Source of the DNA: Paenibacillus kribbensis
Lineage (GTDB): Bacteria > Bacillota > Bacilli > Paenibacillales > Paenibacillaceae
Direction of reading: 5' to 3'
Assembly (NCBI RefSeq): GCF_002240415.1
Contig: NZ_CP020028.1
Coordinates: 4,055,501-4,119,500 of the forward strand
Length of the DNA stretch: 64,000 nucleotides
The notes under the pieces are model-generated. The model saw only the letters and a program-made list of their open reading frames with translations, searched no databases and was not told the origin of the DNA. Positions 34,969-42,945 of this stretch are shown in pieces. Every line of letters begins with the position of its first letter. The first letter of the stretch is position 1. A program made the translations under genes and the position numbers.

Positions 34969-35724
34969 ATGAATAATCATTCCTATCCTACTCCTGAGAT
35001 CGTCGAGGTTTGTCTGTTGGCCGGCAAACTCATGATGCAAAATGGAGCTGAAACCTATCGCGTCGAAGACACAATGTCCCGCATTGCCTTGGCCTACGGT
35101 ATACCCGAGTCCCATAGCTATGTAACACCGACCGGGATTTTTTTTGCCATTAACAACTCGGAGCCTGCCAAACTCATCCGCATCGTAGAGCGGACCACCG
35201 ATTTGCACAAGGTGACCGAGGTGAATTCCATTTCACGTAAAATCAGCACAGGTAACTTGTCTCCGCGCGATGCCGTAAAGGAGCTTTCGAAGATTGAATG
35301 CGGTCCTCTCCGCTATTCCAATCGTGTACAGCTGGTAGCCGCGGCTCTGGCTAGCGGTTGTTTTATGATTATGTTTGGTGGAGTCTGGCGAGACTTCCCC
35401 GCAGCCGTGCTGTGCGGCTGTATTGGCTTCGCATCTGTGCAATATTTTCACAGGCTTGTTAGGGTTAAGTTTTTCTCAGAGTTTTCCGCATCTTTTTTGA
35501 TCGGCTTGCTGGCGGCTCTGCTCACGATAGCAGGCTGGGGACAGATGATGGACAAAATCATTATTGGCTCTGTCATGCCACTGGTGCCAGGCTTGTTAAT
35601 TACCAATGCCATCCGTGATTTAATGGCCGGACATCTCGTTTCGGGACTTTCCAAGGGTGCTGATGCATGCCTGACGTCTTTTGGCATCGGGGCTGGCGTT
35701 GCAGTTATCATTACGTATATGTGA
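34969..35724 (+). CDS. ThrE-type exporter, large subunit (DUF1212/YjjP)
   Basis: A 251-residue membrane protein. A cytoplasmic head (CLLAGKLMMQNGAETYRVED, TPTGIFFAIN) precedes about five membrane helices beginning RVQLVAAALASGCFMIMFGG and including VMPLVPGLLITNAIRDL. In Corynebacterium the whole ThrE protein exports threonine and serine; in many bacteria it is split into YjjP (this protein) and YjjB (the next gene). The exported substrate may be a small acid or amino acid. Confidence 0.85.
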   Translation: MNNHSYPTPEIVEVCLLAGKLMMQNGAETYRVEDTMSRIALAYGIPESHSYVTPTGIFFAINNSEPAKLIRIVERTTDLHKVTEVNSISRKISTGNLSPRDAVKELSKIECGPLRYSNRVQLVAAALASGCFMIMFGGVWRDFPAAVLCGCIGFASVQYFHRLVRVKFFSEFSASFLIGLLAALLTIAGWGQMMDKIIIGSVMPLVPGLLITNAIRDLMAGHLVSGLSKGADACLTSFGIGAGVAVIITYM

Positions 35725-35744
35725 TTCGGAGGAGATCCAGGCTT

Positions 35745-36188
35745 ATGCTTGCACAATTATTCACAAGCTTTATTGCCACCGCTGCTTTCGGCATTCTTTT
35801 CCACGCTCCCCGGCGCTCGCTGCTGCAATGCGGTTTTGTCGGTATGCTGGGCTGGCTCGTCTATTATTCAACCACGGGTAGTATGGGACCTGTGAGTGCA
35901 AACCTTTTGGCAACGGTCCTTATCGGCATTGTCAGTCAAGGCTTTGCGAGACTGTACAAAATGCCCGTGATTATTTTCAGCGTGGCAGGCATAATTCCAC
36001 TCGTTCCAGGAGGCATGGCCTATAATGCCATGCGTCAGTTTGTACAGCATAATTATCCCCAGGCACTGGAGCTGGCCATAAGCACACTGATGATCGCAGG
36101 GGCCATTGCTGTCGGGTTGGTGTTATCCGAAGTAATCAATCAAATTTTTCGCAGCATACGTTTTAGACCTCACATTAAAAAGCAATGA
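35745..36188 (+). CDS. ThrE-type exporter, small subunit (YjjB family)
   Basis: A 147-residue protein with about four membrane helices (FIATAAFGILFHAPRRSLLQ, VAGIIPLVPGGMAYNAMRQF), the partner of the upstream YjjP-like gene in a split ThrE transporter. The start at 35745 follows GGAGGAG and lies 20 nt after the upstream stop, so the two are co-translated from one mRNA. Confidence 0.85.
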   Translation: MLAQLFTSFIATAAFGILFHAPRRSLLQCGFVGMLGWLVYYSTTGSMGPVSANLLATVLIGIVSQGFARLYKMPVIIFSVAGIIPLVPGGMAYNAMRQFVQHNYPQALELAISTLMIAGAIAVGLVLSEVINQIFRSIRFRPHIKKQ

Positions 36189-36285
36189 AAATAGGCTGCT
36201 TCCAAAATCACGCACCTTTCAGTGTATGAGCCTTGGAGACAGCCTTCTACGTTAACTATCTTTGCACGTTCGTTTGTTGTTCCGG

Positions 36286-36807
36286 TTATCCCTCAACATC
36301 ATCCACTCGTCTACCCAATATTGCCAAATCCCGCTCAACGTTATCCAGTATGGCAACACGTGGATAATAACCCCATTGTTCAAATCCAAACTTCCGTAGC
36401 AACGCAATACTCGGCTCATTGTGACCAAATACAAATCCCAACAGCGTTGCAACACCAAGTCTTGGGCATTCATGTAGCATATGCTGGACCAGACGACTTC
36501 CTGTTCCGGTTCCACGGGAAGTTTCGTGAACATAAATACTGATTTCTGCCGTACCGTTATAAGCTGGACGCCCGTAAAAGGATTGAAGACTGGCCCACCC
36601 GGCAATGCCCCCTTTTTGCCTCAAAACCCACAACGGCCGATGGTTTTCCTGATGAGCTTCAAACCACGGAATACGGCTTTCCACCGTCACCGGCTCCAGA
36701 TCTGCTGTGACCATTCGACTCGCAATCGTAGAATTATAGATGTCCACAATATCGGGAAGGTCCTCCCTGCGTGCAAATTCAATGGAAAAAGATTGTTCCT
36801 GATTCAT
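36286..36807 (-). CDS. GNAT acetyltransferase (phosphinothricin N-acetyltransferase-like)
   Basis: A 173-residue GNAT enzyme. [20 protein letters not shown] and [14 protein letters not shown] are typical of the PAT/YncA-YwnH subgroup, and [20 protein letters not shown] is the acetyl-CoA loop; [20 protein letters not shown] ends the fold. The subgroup acetylates small amines such as amino-acid analogues; the physiological substrate is unknown. Confidence 0.87.
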   Translation of the reverse strand: MNQEQSFSIEFARREDLPDIVDIYNSTIASRMVTADLEPVTVESRIPWFEAHQENHRPLWVLRQKGGIAGWASLQSFYGRPAYNGTAEISIYVHETSRGTGTGSRLVQHMLHECPRLGVATLLGFVFGHNEPSIALLRKFGFEQWGYYPRVAILDNVERDLAILGRRVDDVEG

Positions 36808-36884
36808 TGTTCACATCCGCCTCCCGTAGTGATGATTTATTCATTGTACAAGATAAGCGCCGGAACAGCCATATCGAGTTGTTT

Positions 36885-36914
36885 TTGCGGATTAGATACA
36901 AAGGGTTCTATAAT
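36885..36914 (+). promoter_or_regulatory. Putative housekeeping promoter for the MBL-fold gene
   Basis: TTGCGG (36885-36890), an 18-nt spacer and a perfect TATAAT (36909-36914) precede the MBL-fold gene. Between them and the gene a leader frame MLQNSKDSGAT with AAGGAGG just before it ends one base before the gene's ATG. Confidence 0.6.
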
Positions 36915-37009
36915 AGAATTTAAGATGTACAACAACATAGTCAACCCATTTAACAACATGAGACAAGGAGGTATGCTTCAGAATTCAAAGGATTCTGGGG
37001 CAACTTAAC

Positions 37010-37738
37010 ATGAATATTGGAACTCAAATCTTGATTCTGGAAGTACCTATGGAATCCTTTTTTGGAAAAACAACCATTTATCCTGTGCTGCTCAAGGATC
37101 AGGACGGACTTACGCTGATTGACACAGGGATGCTCGGCCAATTGGAACCATTGCGCAAAGCCATTGCTGATGCGGGGGAAGATATCAACCGCCTGAAGAG
37201 AATTATTTTAACACACCAGGACATTGACCATATCGGGAATGTTCACGCATTGCTGGACTTGCTGCCGAATACGGCTCTGCTGGCTCATAAAGATGACGTT
37301 CCTTACATGACAGGGGAAAGGCCGTTTGTGAAGCTGACGCCGGAACGGATAAATCTGATGGATATTGCGCTCAAGCAGCAAGCCGAGGATATGATTCGAC
37401 GCCTGCCAGATTTGCGCTTTGCCCATATTCTTGAGGACGGCGAGCATCTGCCTTATGGTGGAGGAGTACAGATTATTCATACACCAGGCCACACACCAGG
37501 GCATATCAGCTTGTATGTACCCGCACAAAAGCTGCTTTTGGCAGCGGATGAGCTGCGTGTAGTCGAAGGTGAACTGGTTGGCCCCGCTGAATCAGCTACG
37601 CCGGATATGCCACTGGCCTTGAAGAGTCTAGATAAATTGACTGTTTTGGATGCTGAGAAGGTACTCTGCTACCATGGTGGTTTTTATGATCGGAATGTAC
37701 AGGCTCGCCTCCAAGCATTAAGTCAGGAACGGGGATAA
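37010..37738 (+). CDS. MBL-fold metallo-hydrolase
   Basis: A 242-residue metallo-beta-lactamase-fold protein. The metal motif is THQDIDHIGN (His69, Asp71, Asp73, His74), in which Asp replaces the second His of HxHxDH, followed by HTPGHTPGHISLY and AADELRV. These soluble hydrolases act on lactones, thioesters or other substrates; beta-lactamase activity should not be assumed. Only GGGG at 9 nt supports the ATG at 37010. It follows a short leader frame. Confidence 0.83.
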   Translation: MNIGTQILILEVPMESFFGKTTIYPVLLKDQDGLTLIDTGMLGQLEPLRKAIADAGEDINRLKRIILTHQDIDHIGNVHALLDLLPNTALLAHKDDVPYMTGERPFVKLTPERINLMDIALKQQAEDMIRRLPDLRFAHILEDGEHLPYGGGVQIIHTPGHTPGHISLYVPAQKLLLAADELRVVEGELVGPAESATPDMPLALKSLDKLTVLDAEKVLCYHGGFYDRNVQARLQALSQERG

Positions 37739-37806
37739 GTGATTCAAAGCTACAAATCGTTATACATGAAGAGCTATAATGAATAAATAGAAAGGAATGA
37801 ATCTGA

Positions 37807-38895
37807 ATGAATGATAAAATAACCCGGCTGTATAATGAACTGAAGTCACAAGCATGGGACGGCCTACTCGTAACTGATCCCAAGCATATTTACTACCTGA
37901 CAGGCTTTGCCAGCGAGCCGCATGAACGCTTTCTCGGTCTGATACTGCTTCGCGATCAAGAGCCTGAACTGATCGTCCCTGCCCTGGATGCAGAGGCCGC
38001 CCAAGCGGCTTCTTCCGTAACCCGCATATCCACCCACACCGATACGGACAATCCATATGATCTGCTGCGTCAACGTGCAGGCAGCGGAGTGAAAGCCTTC
38101 GCACTGGAAAAGGAACACGTCTCTGTTCTACGTTACGAACAACTACATACTGCCATTGGTGCCGCTCAATATGTGGATTTGGGTCCTGTGCTTCAAGAAA
38201 TGCGTGTGCGAAAAACTCCTGAGGAAGTACAACGACTCAAACATGCCGCCCGGTTGGTGGAAGATGCTCTTCGGCACGGCCTAACCCATGTACGTGAAGG
38301 CGTGACGGAAGTCGAACTGGTGGCTGAGATCGAATACCAGATGAAAAAAATCGGAGCAGATGGTCCTTCCTTCGACACCACGGTGCTGTCTGGACCCAAA
38401 ACAGCTCTCCCCCATGGTGTTCCAGGCACCCGCAAGCTACAGTACGGCGATCTGCTCATGTTTGATATGGGTGTGTACTCCGATGGATATGCTTCGGATA
38501 TTACGCGTACTTTTGCTTTTGGAAAGCTGTCGGCTGAGCTGGAAACGATATATAATACGGTTCTCCGCTCGAACGAAGCCGGGATTGCCGCTACTCGCCC
38601 GGGAGTAACCTGCGCATCTGTAGACCAGGCCGCACGGGCTATTGTTGAAGCCGCCGGATACGGGCCTGCCTTTAACCATCGGGTTGGACACGGTCTTGGC
38701 ATGAGTGTTCATGAATACCCATCTGTCCACGGTGGCAATAATGACCTGCTTCATGAGGGCTTCGTGTTCACGATAGAACCGGGCATCTACGTGCCAGGTC
38801 TCGGCGGTGTGCGGATTGAAGATGACGTTCTGGTTACCTCTGATGGTGTAGAAGTATTGACCTCTTTTCCAAAAGAGCTGACGGTACTGGGATAA
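37807..38895 (+). CDS. M24B metallopeptidase, Xaa-Pro dipeptidase-like
   Basis: A 362-residue pita-bread-fold peptidase cleaving X-Pro bonds. A creatinase-like N-domain (GLLVTDPKHIYYLTGFASEP) precedes the catalytic domain. Metal ligands are visible in LMFDMGVYSDGYASDITRTF (two Asp), HRVGHGLGMSVHEYP (His), FTIEPGIYVPG (Glu) and GVRIEDDVLV (Glu). Length matches B. subtilis YqhT/YkvY-type enzymes. It ends at a terminator that also marks the left border of the phage-like module. Confidence 0.92.
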   Translation: MNDKITRLYNELKSQAWDGLLVTDPKHIYYLTGFASEPHERFLGLILLRDQEPELIVPALDAEAAQAASSVTRISTHTDTDNPYDLLRQRAGSGVKAFALEKEHVSVLRYEQLHTAIGAAQYVDLGPVLQEMRVRKTPEEVQRLKHAARLVEDALRHGLTHVREGVTEVELVAEIEYQMKKIGADGPSFDTTVLSGPKTALPHGVPGTRKLQYGDLLMFDMGVYSDGYASDITRTFAFGKLSAELETIYNTVLRSNEAGIAATRPGVTCASVDQAARAIVEAAGYGPAFNHRVGHGLGMSVHEYPSVHGGNNDLLHEGFVFTIEPGIYVPGLGGVRIEDDVLVTSDGVEVLTSFPKELTVLG

Positions 38896-38917
38896 GTTTG
38901 AATTCTTTTTTCATATT

Positions 38918-38947
38918 AAAGCTCATGCTTAAAATGCATGGGCTTTT
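38918..38947 (+). terminator. Terminator after the M24B peptidase gene
   Basis: AAAGCTCATGC and GCATGGGCTTT pair with one mismatch around a 7-nt loop, followed by TTCC. It lies 23 nt past the stop codon. Confidence 0.83.
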
Positions 38948-39011
38948 TCCCCCTTGATCCTAGTACTCAATGAAAATACACTTTATTTTCCTTATTTTAT
39001 CCCGAGAGCAG

Positions 39012-39040
39012 TTGTGATTTGTGTGTAACTTTGCTATAAT
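39012..39040 (+). promoter_or_regulatory. Housekeeping-type promoter reading antisense into the sigma gene
   Basis: TTGTGA (39012-39017), a 17-nt spacer and TATAAT (39035-39040) form a near-consensus plus-strand promoter whose -10 ends one base before the stop codon of the minus-strand sigma gene. No plus-strand gene follows within the next kilobases. Confidence 0.6.
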
Positions 39041-40063
39041 TCAGATAGCTAGTTTTGCTTTTTTACGGATATAGTAAAGAACTCGCTTTGAATACTTTGA
39101 AATATCGTAGCCGGATATTTCAAGTGCATCTTGAATGTCTGTAACATTTAACACCTGTTTTTGCTTTTTACTTTTCTCTACAATTAAGTCAATTTCATCT
39201 CTGTATTTGGATTGAGTTTCAATTTGGATATTCTCTGCATCCTGTTTTTGCTTGTCTATTTTGTTCCTGATGCGTGTTAGTGTCCTGCTAATTGTCATCG
39301 GGTACACGTGGAGTATTTCGGATATCCGGGAGTTATTAGCTCCTTGCATAATTAAGCGCATTACCGTTTTTTCGTGTTCTGTAAATAGAGAACTACATAA
39401 CAGTTGTTGAACATAAACCCTATTAATCACATACTCATCAATGTTACTTTGTGAGTTGTCTGTAGCTTCAAAGTTATCTATGGATTCAATATGTTCCATT
39501 GCATCACTGAATTGAGCAACTTCTCTGTAACGCTCTATAGGGACTTGAAGAAACTTCGCCATTTTTTGCTCACACGGCCTGTAGCCTAGCGTGTCTTCAA
39601 TTTCTACCATCCTTCGGATCATATCAATAGCTCCCCGACTAAGTCTTACCTCTTGTGAGTTGCTATATAATAATTGATTAACCTCCCATAAAATAGGCCG
39701 TACTACATACGTAGTAAATTTAATTCCTCGATGAATATCAAAATCCTTGAGTGCCGTTAGTAATCCTATACATGCATGCTGGTATAAGTCGTCTTCAGTA
39801 ACCTTAAATTTCATTTTTAGCTCTTCTATACTTCCCTTATATCGCATAATAATCGAAAACATAAACTTCCGATTCTCTTGCAAAAATTCTCCAAGAAGGT
39901 CTTTGTTCTCTTTACAAGCACAGATCAGCTTTATATTATGCATATCCTTCACAGCAGGTTTTCTTAATTGTACATACGTATCACTGAGCAATTCGTTCAC
40001 CCCGTTTTCTAGCGATATCAGTATAATGAATTTCCTTCTACATTGATCACGTTCACATTTCAC
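39041..40063 (-). CDS. Sigma-70-family RNA polymerase sigma factor with C-terminal extension
   Basis: A 340-residue sigma factor. Region 2 spans about residues 58-134 (DDLYQHACIGLLTALKDFDI, then FTTYVVRPILWEVNQLL), a region-3-like helical segment follows at 141-184 (YRPCEQKMAKFLQVPIERYR), and region 4 at about 226-280 holds a helix-turn-helix (LFTEHEKTVMRLIMQ, ISEILHVYPMTISRTLTRIR). About 60 further residues form a Lys-rich tail not usual in sigma factors. It is last in a run of small genes at the end of the phage-like module and may direct transcription of it. The GTG start at 40063 has only a weak AAGG; an internal ATG at 39943 is an alternative. Confidence 0.82.
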   Translation of the reverse strand: MKCERDQCRRKFIILISLENGVNELLSDTYVQLRKPAVKDMHNIKLICACKENKDLLGEFLQENRKFMFSIIMRYKGSIEELKMKFKVTEDDLYQHACIGLLTALKDFDIHRGIKFTTYVVRPILWEVNQLLYSNSQEVRLSRGAIDMIRRMVEIEDTLGYRPCEQKMAKFLQVPIERYREVAQFSDAMEHIESIDNFEATDNSQSNIDEYVINRVYVQQLLCSSLFTEHEKTVMRLIMQGANNSRISEILHVYPMTISRTLTRIRNKIDKQKQDAENIQIETQSKYRDEIDLIVEKSKKQKQVLNVTDIQDALEISGYDISKYSKRVLYYIRKKAKLAI

Positions 40064-40086
40064 TGGCTGGTCTACCTTTTTAGAAT

Positions 40087-40434
40087 TTATTCATCTGAAT
40101 AGTTAATAAGATACGTATGGCCGGAATCATCCAAGTATAAAAAATTCTTTGAACGCGCCTGATTAGTTTGCATAGAATCCAATACATACTCACGCTGGGT
40201 AAGAAGCTGCTGCTCCATTTCCTGAGCCAGAGACATATATTCATTCATTTGTAGTTCAAGTAACTGATGACGGGCTGCAAGCTGTCTATTTTGGGAAATT
40301 AAGTGATGATTTTTCCTTTTAAGCTCCTTATTCTCTTTAACAACTCTCTGAATTTTGCTAATAATTTGCATAAATTCTACTGAATCAGAATCTTCCCCAT
40401 CTGGCTGATACATGTTGTTGTTCATATGGTTCAT
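40087..40434 (-). CDS. Small coiled-coil protein of the regulatory tail
   Basis: A 115-residue protein with an Asn/Met-rich head, a central coiled coil (IQRVVKENKELKRKNHHLIS, ARHQLLELQMNEYMSLAQEM) and an acidic tail. It has no membrane segment or known domain. It lies 23 nt upstream of the large sigma gene and 65 nt after the zinc-ribbon gene, so it belongs to the same transcript. A partner for one of the sigma factors is conceivable but unsupported. Confidence 0.6.
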   Translation of the reverse strand: MNHMNNNMYQPDGEDSDSVEFMQIISKIQRVVKENKELKRKNHHLISQNRQLAARHQLLELQMNEYMSLAQEMEQQLLTQREYVLDSMQTNQARSKNFLYLDDSGHTYLINYSDE

Positions 40435-40499
40435 ATCATTTCCTCCACAGTTGATTTAGCTGCATTTTAAAATTTATATGGTGATACAATTAACGCTGT

Positions 40500-40835
40500 C
40501 TACTGTGTTTCTTCAACATCAGTGTAGTGGTAATTCGTAAAATCCTTGAGATGTATTTCCACCCGATTCAGGTTACAGTCAGGTTCATTTGCTAGCGTTT
40601 GTTCCAGCTTTTCAAACTTCAGCAGGGTATTCTTGCTCACCGGCGGCTTATATGCATCTTCGCCTGCGTCGTATCTTGCCCACCACCTTCTCAGAGATTC
40701 CAGCGTTATGGTCTGATTAATATAATCCCCACAGTGCTTACACCAAAGAACAAGGGATTGATCACATTCCATCTCTTCAGGAACAAAAGAAGATTCCGCC
40801 CCACAGAGGGGGCATTTATTCATATAGCCGATCAC
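40500..40835 (-). CDS. Zinc-ribbon protein of the regulatory tail
   Basis: A 111-residue protein. The N-terminus has two Cys pairs, CPLCG and CKHCG, 28 residues apart, forming a probable zinc ribbon; the rest is helical with ESLRRWWARYDAGED. No catalytic motif is seen. The start could be at residue 5 (MNKCPLCG). Located among the sigma-factor genes. Confidence 0.62.
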   Translation of the reverse strand: MIGYMNKCPLCGAESSFVPEEMECDQSLVLWCKHCGDYINQTITLESLRRWWARYDAGEDAYKPPVSKNTLLKFEKLEQTLANEPDCNLNRVEIHLKDFTNYHYTDVEETQ

Positions 40836-40873
40836 GTTCTATAACCTCCCTAGACCACTTTTTTTAGACCCGG

Positions 40874-41326
40874 TCAGATAGAGAATAGATCATAGCTTTG
40901 GTCCGTTAGACCATTCATATGAAGAACAACCTCCGGGTCTATCAAAAAATAGTAGGATGTTTCTATTCTTTTGCGTTCAGCACTCTCCGTGTAAAATTCA
41001 AAACGAAATTCTCGCCCTCCCTTTACAGGATGAGCTACTTGAAAATAGAGGCCTTCACTATAATCTTTACAATATACGTGGTTAACAATTAGCTTTTCAT
41101 CAACCACTAAGGACCAGTAATCGGCAGGGGTAATCGTATCTGCCTTTATTGAAATAGCGAAAAATTCCAGATCATTGGATATCTTAAAGGTGTCTGTTAC
41201 CATCCTTTTACTTTCTAAAGCCCTTAAACCATCTATATCAACTCTTCGGCTTGCTATGCAGGGCTTTGTTTTGGTAGGATAGAAAGGTGGATCTAATCTT
41301 CCACCAACGATATAGCGACTCAGCAT
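40874..41326 (-). CDS. Structural-type protein, paralogue of the 63723 gene product
   Basis: A 150-residue protein whose C-terminal part (LEFFAISIKA, DYWSLVVDEKLIVNHVYCKD, EGLYFQVAHP, REFRFEFYTES) aligns along about 80 residues with the partial protein at the right edge of the window (DYWNLYVGDKLVCQRIFTKD, EGMYFTAVIP, TEFRFEFFNEG). Family and function unknown; the beta-rich pattern suits a particle surface domain. The start at 41326 has GGAGGG 8 nt upstream. It sits within the sigma gene cluster rather than beside the other structural genes. Confidence 0.7.
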   Translation of the reverse strand: MLSRYIVGGRLDPPFYPTKTKPCIASRRVDIDGLRALESKRMVTDTFKISNDLEFFAISIKADTITPADYWSLVVDEKLIVNHVYCKDYSEGLYFQVAHPVKGGREFRFEFYTESAERKRIETSYYFLIDPEVVLHMNGLTDQSYDLFSI

Positions 41327-41494
41327 GTAAATTACCCTCCTTTTTAACAATTTTCATTAAATTTTCAGAATCATTCACTTGCAATGCCTCAGTCAGATAT
41401 GTATACTTAGAATGTATAGTAAGGGGCAGTGCGTAGTGCTTTTCTATTTCCTTTTGGATTGGATTTTTTTTCTGATAGTCGTATATCAGATTAT

Positions 41495-42031
41495 TTATTT
41501 TTCAAGCTCAGTTTTATAGAGTTCTCTTAGTTTTTTCATAGCTCGACAAGCATGGGATTTATGAATATCGAGATAATGGGCGATTTCTGTAGGTTTCATG
41601 TCCATTCCCTCTTCAGTGAATAACATAAAATTTAAGATTCGTTGCTCCTGTTTTGTGAATCTGTCACGATTGCTTAAATAGTCTACTTTTACGTCTGTTA
41701 ATTTAAATCCGTAATCATTCACTTGAACCGAGTAATAATTGGCCATTGAGTCTTCTTCATCTACGCCATCGCAAAAGTTAACGATTGTACTGTATTGTGT
41801 AATTTTACGTTTTTTTTTACGATAATAGTCAACTACAGAACGTTTAATGACTGTATGTGAAAAAGTAGATATATCCTTTTTTATGTTGCCTTTGTGGATT
41901 GCTGTCAGAATTTGAACGATAGAATCCTGTTTCACATCTTCTCGATCCTCCTCGTTAACACCACGAAGTATAAAGTTAAAAATATGATTTAAGGTATCTG
42001 GGTTAAATGAACTAACATTTGTCGTTATCAT
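41495..42031 (-). CDS. Small sigma-70-family factor (regions 2 and 4 only)
   Basis: A 178-residue ECF-size sigma factor. Region 2 spans about residues 15-75 (EEDREDVKQDSIVQILTAIH, TFSHTVIKRSVVDYYRKKKR), region 4 about 123-173 (FTKQEQRILNFMLFTEEGMD, EIAHYLDIHKSHACRAMKKL). There is no anti-sigma gene beside it. Size and context recall phage and bacteriocin regulators such as Xpf or the TcdR/UviA group. It is preceded by a consensus housekeeping promoter (42320-42348) with a long leader of about 280 nt, so it is probably the first switch of the module. Confidence 0.8.
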   Translation of the reverse strand: MITTNVSSFNPDTLNHIFNFILRGVNEEDREDVKQDSIVQILTAIHKGNIKKDISTFSHTVIKRSVVDYYRKKKRKITQYSTIVNFCDGVDEEDSMANYYSVQVNDYGFKLTDVKVDYLSNRDRFTKQEQRILNFMLFTEEGMDMKPTEIAHYLDIHKSHACRAMKKLRELYKTELEK

Positions 42032-42319
42032 TGCGGCTCTCCTATTTTAGTTTATTTTAATTAAATAGGTTCAATTCACTCTGTTCCCTCCCCAAGAATG
42101 TGTATCACGTCTCCTTTCTGAATTTCAACATTCGGCAATTAGTTTCCACTTTTTTCTTTATTATACCTTACTCTTTTTTAATACGTAATACATTTGTATC
42201 AGTTCCAATTACCTAAAAAAATTTATAATTTTTAGGATTCTACTCTAATAGTCGTCATATCTATCAGAAGAGTTGCAATATATCTATTACTTTTTTTAAA
42301 AATGCGAACCTTTGTTCTC

Positions 42320-42348
42320 ATTCTAATAGGTATATATAACCTTGTCAA
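42320..42348 (-). promoter_or_regulatory. Consensus housekeeping promoter of the sigma-factor operon
   Basis: On the minus strand TTGACA (42348-42343), a 17-nt spacer and TAGAAT (42325-42320) match the vegetative consensus in 11 of 12 positions. Transcription would start near 42312 and reach the small sigma gene after a leader of about 280 nt. Confidence 0.82.
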
Positions 42349-42491
42349 TTCCTAGAATTGGTTGATGTTATTTCAATTGGTTATATTGTTCTACTTTTTT
42401 GTGTATACAACCTTTTGAAATAAGTCTTTTGAATCAATCAAAAGAAACGTTTCATGTTTCACAAGACCTGTTTCAATATTTTAATAGAAAC

Positions 42492-42518
42492 AGAGGGGAT
42501 ATATGGATATAACCCTCT
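42492..42518 (-). terminator. Probable terminator after the XhlA-like gene
   Basis: AGAGGG and CCCTCT pair around a 15-nt AT-rich loop that can extend the stem; on the minus strand it is followed by GTTTCTATT. Moderate strength, 32 nt past the stop codon. Confidence 0.55.
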
Positions 42519-42549
42519 ATTTCCAGCTGCCAACCTAAAAATCTGCTAC

Positions 42550-42846
42550 CTATCCACCTTCAAGTCTGGCTACCAATGCCTCTACCTTTGCATTCAAGGA
42601 TCTATTTTCTGCGATCAAGCTTAAATTTTCAGCCTGAAGCACCGCTACCTCTTCTCTTAAGCGATGGATTTCCTCCCTATGGCTCGACAAGGCATCCATT
42701 AAGGAAACCCGGAAAGCCTGCTCATCTTTGGACAATAGCTCTCGATCTGTAACCTTATTATTACTACGACCGCTGGCGTAGCCTATGACTCCTGAAATGG
42801 CTGTACCGATGACTCCAATAACTGCGGTTATTATATTTATGTCCAG
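42550..42846 (-). CDS. Phage holin/XhlA-like membrane protein with coiled coil, CTG start
   Basis: A 98-residue protein with an N-terminal membrane helix (NIITAVIGVIGTAISGVIGY) followed by a polar turn (ASGRSNNK) and a long coiled coil (EEIHRLREEVAVLQAENLSL, NRSLNAKVEALVARLEGG). This layout is typical of lysis-cassette accessory proteins of Firmicute phages. The frame has no ATG/GTG/TTG before the membrane helix; CTG at 42846 lies 7 nt after AGGTG and just after an in-frame TGA. Starting at the internal TTG (42735) would delete the membrane segment. A conserved promoter-like element lies 42 nt upstream. Confidence 0.72.
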   Translation of the reverse strand: MDINIITAVIGVIGTAISGVIGYASGRSNNKVTDRELLSKDEQAFRVSLMDALSSHREEIHRLREEVAVLQAENLSLIAENRSLNAKVEALVARLEGG

Positions 42847-42888
42847 CTCATATCACCTACCTGTTGTCTATTTTCTTCCCGTCAGGAT

Positions 42889-42918
42889 CAATATAAGTAA
42901 AAATCGGTAAAAATTAAC
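42889..42918 (-). promoter_or_regulatory. Module-specific promoter-like element, copy 1
   Basis: On the minus strand GTTAA (42918-42914), exactly 18 nt, then ACTTATATTG ending at 42889. The same layout occurs at two other gene starts in the module. It lies 42 nt before the XhlA-like gene. Confidence 0.5.
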
Positions 42919-42945
42919 CCCTACTACGGATAGCAGGGGTTAATT

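Larger units (their letters stand above)
42032..42549. other. AT-rich intergenic control region between structural and regulatory genes
   Basis: This 518-nt stretch contains no credible gene. It holds a consensus promoter facing the small sigma gene (42320-42348), a hairpin at 42492-42518, and A/T runs including TTTTTTTAAAAA near 42290 that would bend DNA. It separates the lysis accessory gene from the regulatory tail. Confidence 0.6.

Noticed and set aside
37010..37738. Beta-lactamase
   Set aside because: The metal motif is HQDIDH and there is no signal peptide; it belongs to the general MBL-fold hydrolases.
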